A DNA stretch of 64,000 bases, from NCBI GenBank assembly GCA_023101725.1, contig JALJCO010007894.1, forward strand, positions 1 through 64,000, read 5' to 3'. The translations under genes were made by a program, and so were the position numbers. The notes beneath the pieces were generated by a model. The model was not told the origin of the DNA. It did not search any database and saw only the letters and a list, made by a program, of their open reading frames with translations. Position 1 is the stretch's first letter. Each line of letters opens with the position of its first letter. Positions 58,503 through 64,000 of the stretch are shown here, one piece after another. The DNA comes from Atherinomorus stipes (lineage: Eukaryota; Chordata; Actinopteri; Atheriniformes; Atherinidae).

Positions 58503-60177
58503 GACACTGAAGAAATACCAAACTCACGCAGAAAACACGTATAAAATGCACTGCATTAATTTTTATCTGCTATGAAATGCTTCTGTTTTATCGTTTCATT
58601 TCTGTGAAGCCCTTTCTGTACCTTTTAGTTGTAGAAAAGGGCTATATAAATAGATAAAGAAGAGAATTACAAGTTAATGATAGCACTACTGTCATGAGTT
58701 TATACATGGGAGCCTGAGCTGGTTTCGTACTCTGCCTTTTGAGAAGCCAGAACTTTCTTCTCATCCTCATCTTGATCATGTGACTAAACGCAATGTGATT
58801 GGCTGAGGAGGTATTTTTGTTCGCTCGTGGATGGTGAGAGTACACGATCACCTCCTGATCTGGGGAAGTTCCCCCCGCCTCATTCTGGGAGCTTCTGCTT
58901 CTGGCTTGACGGTAGCGTTTCAGACAGTCCCATCAGACAGCGGGGTAGATGGGTCAGGCCTAATGGCTCATCTCCTTCAGCCGTAAGTGGACATTAGAGC
59001 TGACGCTCTACATGAAACAACCTGTTATGACTCCTTAATCTCTCAGTTCAGTCTCTCAGTGGCCATAAAACTGCAGCCAGACAAGAAGCTGACTAAGGAA
59101 AATGAGCGCGATAATAATGCAGTTAAAGTGCAGCAGTTGTGAGTCCTGCTGGAGCTTCGCAGCCGCTGCACGCTCCTCTTCCTCTTCCTCATCCTCTGCA
59201 TTCATCAGCTGCTTTACCTTCGTTTCATATGTGGCAGACAGGCCACAGATTCCAGCACATTAAGTCACCAAATGAATCTGTTCAGCACGTTTACGTCCAC
59301 CATGCACCTGACTTTCAGCCGAATTCTCTACTTCATTCATCTGAGAGATTTTTTTTATTTCTCTGACAGTTATTGAGCTTCTTTCACTGCTTCGTCCACG
59401 CTGATGAATGAAGGTGAGTGTTGCTCAGCAGCCGCGGCCTCTTCCCAGTTCACTGCTGCTCTCTTCTAGACACAATTACACATCTGTCACCACAGACGGA
59501 CGACATGTCTGAGGTGACGGCCCTCCGTTACATAAGTTCGGATCACTTGTCATGCTTCAGCAGCTCTGACAGCAGTGAAATGTGTGCGTAGTCTAATCTA
59601 ATAATGCAACCTCATTTGCTGACTTTTCCTGTGCATTCATTTATTCTTGTCACATAGCTTTCTTTTCTTTTATACATTGAGGTTTTTCTTTTTATTTCTA
59701 CAATAAAACTAAGTATAATTTACATGCTTCTGTGTTATTAATGCAATGAACATGCAGTATCAATGTTTAATTCATTTTCCCCTTTCACCATTATACTGTA
59801 GAGTTTAATGAATTCACATCAACAACAGTAACATGCCCACAAATCAAGGAGAAAAATTAATCATTTTAACCAGAATAATCACAGAATATCTAACTTGGAA
59901 TAAAGACACTTATTACTGAAAATTGCTGAAGTGTGTATTTGAGATCTAGAAAAAGTAGAGTTTTGGGGTTTATGCATCTTTTATATCTTAATCGAGTCAA
60001 GTTTACTTCATGCCCGTCATCTTAATGTTAACCATTTCCAATTATACAGTCAGATATGATGCAGCTTGTTTTGTTCTTTGTTTTCTTTTACCTTTTTTAA
60101 ACTCATATTAACATTATCAAGTCACAGATTTTTTTTTTGTTTATAAACATGACAGCAAAACTAGGCATGTTTAATAA
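58503..60177. other. Mostly unique sequence, no gene confirmed
   Basis: GAAAAGGGCTATATAAATAG at 58633-58652 looks like a SINE/LINE tail. 58850-59600 has no repeat words and balanced composition; no exon could be identified. Confidence 0.4.
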
Positions 60178-60262
60178 TAGCTTTTTTTTTTTTTTAAAAC
60201 CAATATACCAATTTTACCAACATAGCAATATTGTCCAACTCTTATTTTCCAATATCAACCAA
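60178..60262 (+). mobile_element. MITE family B fragment
   Basis: AATATTGTCCAACTCTTATT and TTCCAATATCAACCAATGCC match the left end of family B. It lies just left of a Tc1 element. Confidence 0.55.
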
Positions 60263-60330
60263 TGCCCAAAACAAAGAAACAAAGTTTCTTCTTTTCCTTG
60301 TAGTAAAAACTAAAGTATCTTATGGTATTT

Positions 60331-62010
60331 ACAGCGGGTAAAAAAGTATTGAAGACATCAACATTTTTTTCAGAAAATATATTTCTAGTAGAGCTATTAA
60401 TATGAAATTTTCACCAGATGTTGGCAACAACCCAAGTAACGCACACATACAAAGAAATACTGACATTTACGTTCATATATTAAGTTATGTGTAATGTAGT
60501 GAAATGACAGGGCAAAAAAAAAGAATTGAATACGCTTACTGAAACTTATTTAATACTAAGTGCAGAAGCCTTTGTTGGTGGTTTCAGCCTCCAGACGCCT
60601 CCTGTACGGAGAAACCAGTGGAAAACGTTGCTCAGATGTGATTTTGGTCCATTCTTCCATAAACTGCCTTCAAATCTTCAAGGTTCCGGGTCTCTTCTGT
60701 GAACTCGGATCTTCAGTTTTTTCAAAAGATTTTCAGTTGGATTTAATTAACAGGTTCGTTTTGTAGCTTTACTTTCTTCTTCTTAAAGCAGGTGAGTGTT
60801 TCTTGGCTGTGTGGTGGGACGGTCGTCTTGCTGAAAGATCCAGCCTCTTTTCATCTTCAGCAGATTCTGGTCCAGAATGTCTCTCTACTTTCCTCCATTC
60901 ATTCTTCCTTCAATCATATGAAGTCTGCCAGAACCACATGCTGAAAAACAGCCCCCACCATGATGCTCCCACCTCCAAACTTCACTGTTGCTATGGTGTT
61001 TTTGGTGCCGTTTCTCCTCCAAACATGTTGTGTCTTATGACATCTGAAGAGTTCAGTTCTGGTCTCATCTGACCAGACTATGTTTTCCAGAATATCATGG
61101 GTTTGTCCAGATGTTGTGTTGCAAACTTCAAACCAGCATCAACCTGCTTCTTCTTCAGAAATGGAGTCTTGCGTGGTGTGCGTGCATGAAGGCCATGGCG
61201 GTTGAGTGCATTCCTTCTTGTTTTCTCTGAAACAACTGTAGCTGCTGGTTCCAGGTCTTTCTGAAGTTCTCCACGAGTGGTCCTGGGCTGTTGGAGAACC
61301 TTTCTGATGATTGTTCTGACTCCTCTGTCTGAAATCTTGTGAGGAGCACCTGGCCGTGGCCGCTTTATGACCATGCCGTGTTCTTTCCACTTCCGGATGA
61401 TGGTCCCAATGGTGCTCACTGGAACTTTCAGAAGTTTACAAATGCACCTGGAACCAATGCCTTCAGTGTGTTTGCAATAATAAGGTTGTGTAGGTCTTTA
61501 GACAGCTCTTTGCTTTTACCCATCATGCAATGCTTCTTGTCCGACATCTTGGTGATGAGAAACCTTTTTAAAGGCATCAATCAGGACTAAAGCAGCTGAC
61601 ATTACTTTGCACTGATAGGGGACAGGTTACTTTCTAAATACTGACAGACTCCAGCTGCTTTCTTGGCTTCCAGATCTTTTGGTCTCCATGTCTTCATGTG
61701 TTCAAAACTTATTTCCTGTGTCATTTCACCATATTACACGTAACTTATGGACATGAATGTTAGGATTTTGTATGTGTGCATTACTTGGGCTGTTGCCGAC
61801 AACAGGGGTGAGGGAAGGGACTCGAATGGAAAGTAGCATCTTGCTAAATCCGGTATATTTACAAAGAAATTCTGTTCATGAATTTACACTGTCCCATCTA
61901 AATAAAGTCTGTCTACAGATAGCTGGTAAAAAATTTCATGTCAACAGCTCTACAAGAAATATACTTTCTAAGAAAAATGCTGACGTGTTCAATACTTTTT
62001 TCCTTGCTGT
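60331..62010 (-). mobile_element. Tc1/mariner element (Tc1 copy 4), 1.7 kb
   Basis: The left end ACAGCGGGTAAAAAAGTATT and the inverse of the right end ACAGCAAGGAAAAAAGTATT are terminal repeats. They extend inward about 190 bases, including CAACCCAAGTAACGCACACA on the left and its inverse near 61775-61800. The right repeat is lengthened by about 120 bases of extra sequence. TA lies at both edges. Confidence 0.85.
60760..61530 (-). pseudogene. Tc1 transposase pseudogene, minus strand
   Basis: The longest readable frame (61078-61419) runs from the end of the first DNA-binding helix cluster (VSTIGTIIRKWKEHG) through the linker (KRPRPGAPHKIS) and second helix region to the start of the core. N-terminal codons continue in another frame toward 61530. 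The first catalytic Asp region, of WSDET type, lies near 61060-61080 at the frame break. GGGSIM-type sequence follows near 60960. The later core is badly degraded. The full protein would be about 340 aa. Confidence 0.8.
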
Positions 62011-63770
62011 ATATTGTTTGCATCTCCTCACTTCTCTCTACATGATTTCTGTACTGCACACAGGCACACGTGCATGTGCACGTGCAGGTGCACACACTCC
62101 AGAGATGGGAATTGTGGAGTCACCGAGTCTTTTCCGTGCCCTATCTTTGTTCCTACCAGCCACTGAACCAGCTTGTGCAGATTGGACGAACCTGGCATCA
62201 GCCGGATCTGTAACGTCACTAATGCTAATTGGGTAAGCGAGTGTGAGTGCGCCACCTACTGGCGTGGAGGAAATAATCTGGTAGCTATCACCTATTATGT
62301 ATCGATATTTTCAGTTTGGATCAAAGCTCCTGGACTCCTGATCAATGAATATACTGAACGTATCAGTTCAGTTCAACATCACTGCTACAGAAACTTTTTA
62401 CATCAGTAATCGAGCCTCATTTACCTTTTGTTTTATTCATGGTCCTAAATTCAGGCTGGAACAAAAGTTTATGTAAATATAAGCAGAGTGAAGAGATGAA
62501 GCGTTGGCAGCGTTGCTGATTAGAAGTGTCCCTTTCATGTCATCATGGCTTGTAGATGAACTTTTACTCTAATCTGTTGCAACCCTGACATTTTAATTCC
62601 CACACTGAGCCTTTAACATCACTACAATCAACTTCAGCAAGTTTTCTTTTATTAGAGAAAGGAAGTGAAGAAGGAATTAAAGATAGGATACAAGACTGTC
62701 CTCTGGCCTGAAGCTCAAGTCATACCGTGTCAGTCTGGTATCACTTCCTACATGATAACTCTTCCTGCTGCCTATTACATCCTCAGGACTCCGGTAATGT
62801 TGCTGTATGCTTTCTCATCACAAACACCTTCCAGGTACGTAGGCAGTGTGTGAAAATTCATAATGTAAGGCTGCATTTAAACACACACACACACACACAA
62901 AAGAACCGCACATGAACTTACAGGTTGTTCCCAGCAGTCTAACATATATGTCTCACCTTACAAACACAAACACGGCTTCTTTACCTGAAGCAAACATAAT
63001 CTTTAAACATGTAACCTCCCCCTCCCATACACACATCTATGATATCCATCCACAGAAAGTCATTAAGTCCCAACCACCCCCAGCCACGACATGCCCATAA
63101 CAAAAGTTCAGAGATGTGTTATTAGAGATAATGTGTAGCTTGACTGAGAAATTCCCACAGTGATGCCGTAGCTGGGAGCTACAGCCAGAATGAAACCAGC
63201 GAGAGGTGTTTATACGATTACTTTCAGGGCATTTTTGCTTTGTGAGATAAACATAAAGCAGAGCATGAGGAGAGCAGGTGAGAGTGAAAATTAGCCGTGA
63301 ATACACAGACTTATACAAGATGATGAAGCACACGGATGCTGCATTAAAGGAGGTAACAGTAGAGAAGAAAAACACACCTTCTGCAGGTGTAAAACATCAG
63401 ATTCCCTTCATGAAGGGAAGTAGATGTTCATGCCACGATTGACTCAAATCCAGGTCGTAATTTTGTAATTCATCCACCCTGTTCCCAGTGTTGTGTCGTG
63501 TTTTATGTGATGTCAGAAGCAATTACAGATGCAAATTATATTACCAAGTCAGTAAAAACACATCTTAGCTGCAAACAGCTTGTGTTTTTATGTTCAGTCG
63601 TTCTAAAACTCTAGTAAGTGTTGGATTTAAATTCTTATCCAGTTTCTACTGAAGGGGATTAAATACAAAATAAAGCAGAAAACCAGAACAGCAACAGGAA
63701 ACTCAACAATAACCAAGCAGCAACCTCTGGCGAGAGAAGTGAAGCCCATGCAGAAGTGTGGAAAAATTGC
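62011..63770. other. Non-coding, no gene identified
   Basis: Alternating purine-pyrimidine text (CACGTGCATGTGCACGTGCA) at 62065-62090 and (CA)n at 62880-62899. No exon recognised. Confidence 0.4.
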
Positions 63771-63850
63771 AGTTCCCCCCTCATCCACTAGGGGCTGCCT
63801 CCAAAACAGAGCAAACCCCCATAGACTCCCATGTTAAAAAGACCAACTTC
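63771..63850. repeat. Interspersed fish repeat preceding the terminal minisatellite
   Basis: CCACTAGGGGCTGCCTCC and CCCCCATAGACTCCCATGTT are recognisable as a widespread fish repeat, class unknown. Confidence 0.45.
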
Positions 63851-64000
63851 ACAGCAGAAATAAACATGTTTACAGCTGAAATAAATATGTTTACAGCAGA
63901 AATAAACATGTTTACAGCTGAAATAAACATGTTTACAGCAGAAATAAACATGTTTACAGCAGAAATAAACATGTTTACGGCTGAAATAAACATGTTTACA
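63851..64000. repeat. 21-bp minisatellite reaching the window end
   Basis: The unit ACAGC(A/T)GAAATAAACATGTTT repeats seven times with few changes and is cut by the window end. Because 21 is divisible by three, the minus strand reads as a repeating heptapeptide MFISAVN. This is an artefact of the repeat, not evidence of a gene. Confidence 0.95.

Overview
This looks like a stretch of ray-finned (teleost, probably percomorph) fish nuclear genome, almost entirely non-coding and built from layered transposable elements. The evidence is the kinds of repeat present: a BEL/Pao retrotransposon, four degenerate Tc1/mariner families, tRNA-derived SINEs ending in fish-type tails, many short DNA transposons (MITEs) with TAGGG-type ends and CCGATA-rich sequence, TTAA-flanked MITEs, and long (AT)n, (CA)n and TG/TA microsatellites. 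I see no complete cellular protein gene, no rRNA gene, no functional tRNA gene and no prokaryotic features. Most open frames under about 150 codons look like chance or transposon shadows.

Layout. 1-6584: a BEL/Pao element on the minus strand, with an intact 1523-codon Gag-protease-RT-RNase H frame, a frameshifted integrase, and a striking ~170-bp palindrome where its 5' LTR should be. 7.6-8.7 kb: a TTAA-flanked MITE and an AT-rich inverted repeat. 10.4-13.4 kb: a dense nest with a CCGATA MITE (family A), a Tc1 pseudogene, an internally deleted Tc1 relative, a possible LINE fragment, and an old SINE broken by a MITE and by a second SINE. 15.1-16 kb: an element carrying a 40-bp minisatellite. 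16.9-18.8 kb: a Tc1 element inserted in a family A MITE. 20.1-21.2 kb: a TTAA MITE inserted in a T-rich repeat that recurs at 26.9-27.8 kb. 24.2-25 kb, 52.2-52.8 kb and 57.6-58.2 kb: three copies of MITE family B. 29.8-33.5 kb and 34.8-36.7 kb: nested MITEs, two of which allow the target site to be read directly. 39.1-40.95 kb: a long purine-rich strand running into a TG/TA microsatellite. 41.2-41.8 and 46.6-47.6 kb: more nested A/D/E MITEs. 44.5-44.9 kb: a CpG-rich patch with a strong minus-strand splice donor, the only place that looks like part of a host gene. 60.3-62.0 kb: a fourth Tc1 element. The window ends inside a 21-bp tandem repeat.

Nothing here forms a pathway. What can be reconstructed is insertion history. 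Family A hosts Tc1 (17.0 kb), family C (29.9 kb) and family B (52.2 kb). Family C hosts family D. One family E copy hosts D. An hAT MITE lies in the loop of an older palindrome. Coordinates of repeat ends are read by eye and may be off by a few to tens of bases. Family letters (A, B, C...) are my own labels.
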